Source: CAMLKC01 sp035493555
GTDB lineage: Bacteria > Patescibacteriota > Saccharimonadia > Saccharimonadales > Saccharimonadaceae
Direction of reading: 5' to 3'
DNA length: 5,425 nt
NCBI GenBank assembly: GCA_035493555.1
Contig: DATJIC010000006.1
Coordinates: forward strand, 1 to 5,425
Made by a program: the position numbers and the translations under genes. The notes under the pieces are model-generated. The model did no database searches. It was not told the origin of the DNA and worked only from the letters and a program-made list of their open reading frames with translations. Below are positions 4,928 through 5,425 of the stretch, in pieces; within the stretch, counting starts at the first letter, position 1, and each line of letters opens with the position of its first letter.

Positions 4928-5386
4928 ATGCCTGTCGTCCGACGTCTTTCGGTCGAGCAGGGGAATGCGGTTCTTGCCAGCATTAAGCGTCTCCTAGAAT
5001 CCCGCCCGCAAGGCATTCACGTGCTGGCGCCGCGGCAGGAGATTGCTGGATCGCTTGCGTTTCGGGTCACTGAAACGGCAATGCGAGGCAGGACCCACGT
5101 TCCCATTCCGCTCGCCCGAGCCGATGTCGCGGAAGTGATCGCTCACTTTCCGCACACTCGGCTAGACGAGTACGAACGCGCCAAGATCCAGCTCACCGTT
5201 CTGCTGCGAGAGGCGATCAATTCGGGGCAGCTCGTCGCTGCCGAGAAACGATCGACCCGCGGCGGCATCACGCGCAACCTTCCGGAGTACGCCATCATGA
5301 CCGAAGAACAGTGGCGACGGCTTCAGGCGAAGCCCAAAGCTGCCCTCGGAGGGACAACGTACCGACGCGCCCTGACCTCGAAGTAG
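4928..5386 (+). CDS. Protein of unknown function (152 aa), GC-richer than its neighbours
   Basis: I do not recognise this protein. It is basic, soluble-looking, without a signal peptide, membrane segment or Cys. Residues 8-27 look helical (SVEQGNAVLASIKRLLESRP). The middle holds IHVLAPRQEIAGSLAFRVTE (30-49) and LARADVAEVIAHF (62-74). The last third has a predicted helix ERAKIQLTVLLREAINSG (83-100), then GQLVAAEKRSTRGGITRNL, which could form a basic beta-hairpin, then TEEQWRRLQ. Helix plus basic hairpin recalls the wing of a winged-helix DNA-binding domain, but this is a guess. Hand-counted 60-bp samples give about 59% GC, against about 42-52% for two samples of the ABC-F gene, so codon use differs and recent transfer is possible. 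Promoter, Shine-Dalgarno and downstream hairpins all support a genuine gene. The palindrome in its leader would suit autoregulation if it binds DNA. Confidence 0.72.
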   Translation: MPVVRRLSVEQGNAVLASIKRLLESRPQGIHVLAPRQEIAGSLAFRVTETAMRGRTHVPIPLARADVAEVIAHFPHTRLDEYERAKIQLTVLLREAINSGQLVAAEKRSTRGGITRNLPEYAIMTEEQWRRLQAKPKAALGGTTYRRALTSK

Positions 5387-5425
5387 CCTATGAAAAGCGT
5401 TCCGAGGTCACGGCGCGCTTTTCAT
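5366..5425 (+). terminator. Terminator region with two competing hairpins, cut by the window edge
   Basis: Hairpin A pairs ATGAAAAGCG (5390-5399) perfectly with CGCTTTTCAT (5416-5425), with an inner CCG/CGG stem around a 6-nt loop. Hairpin B pairs 5366-5380 with 5403-5417. It comprises CGCGCC/GGCGCG and TGACCTCG/CGAGGTCA, 14 pairs with one mismatch. Its 22-nt loop includes the stop codon, and CTTTT follows the stem. The two share bases and cannot coexist. Either could end transcription of the 152-aa gene. The sequence beyond 5425 is not visible. Confidence 0.6.

Overview
The window looks like chromosomal DNA from a Patescibacteria/CPR bacterium, most plausibly Candidatus Saccharibacteria (TM7). 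This is an inference from three things: a surface protein joining a pilin-like N-terminus to RCC1 and ricin-lectin repeats, compact gene packing, and genes whose -10 boxes lie only 9-10 bp before the ATG. Base composition is about 50% GC over most of the window and near 59% in hand-counted samples of the last gene. No mobile element, tRNA, rRNA or CRISPR array was seen.

Layout, left to right. (1) Positions 1-246, minus: an AtpZ/AtpI-like small membrane protein cut by the left edge. It may lead into an F-type ATPase operon outside the window. (2) Positions 291-494, plus: a 67-residue putative zinc-ribbon protein, divergent from (1) across a 44-bp region with overlapping promoters. (3) Positions 484-2661, minus: a 725-residue surface protein with a prepilin-like N-terminal segment and eight RCC1 propeller repeats. 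A ricin-B-type lectin domain sits inside the fifth repeat. Its 3' end overlaps gene (2) tail to tail by 11 bp. (4) Positions 2749-3045, plus: a YruB-type glutaredoxin, divergent from (3). (5) Positions 3054-3172: a long imperfect hairpin filling nearly all of the gap between two convergent genes. (6) Positions 3180-4835, minus: a complete two-cassette ABC-F ATPase. (7) Positions 4928-5386, plus: an unrecognised, GC-richer 152-residue protein with its own promoter, a palindrome in its leader and a strong Shine-Dalgarno. It is followed by two competing hairpins that run into the right edge.

The genes do not form one operon. They alternate in strand, and each of the three divergent gaps carries face-to-face promoters. 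The strongest lead is gene (3), which looks like a modular pilin-type adhesin. In an episymbiont such a lectin-bearing propeller could sit on or near type IV pili and bind host glycans, but that role is inferred from domain architecture only. The glutaredoxin and ABC-F protein are housekeeping-type redox and ribosome-associated functions.
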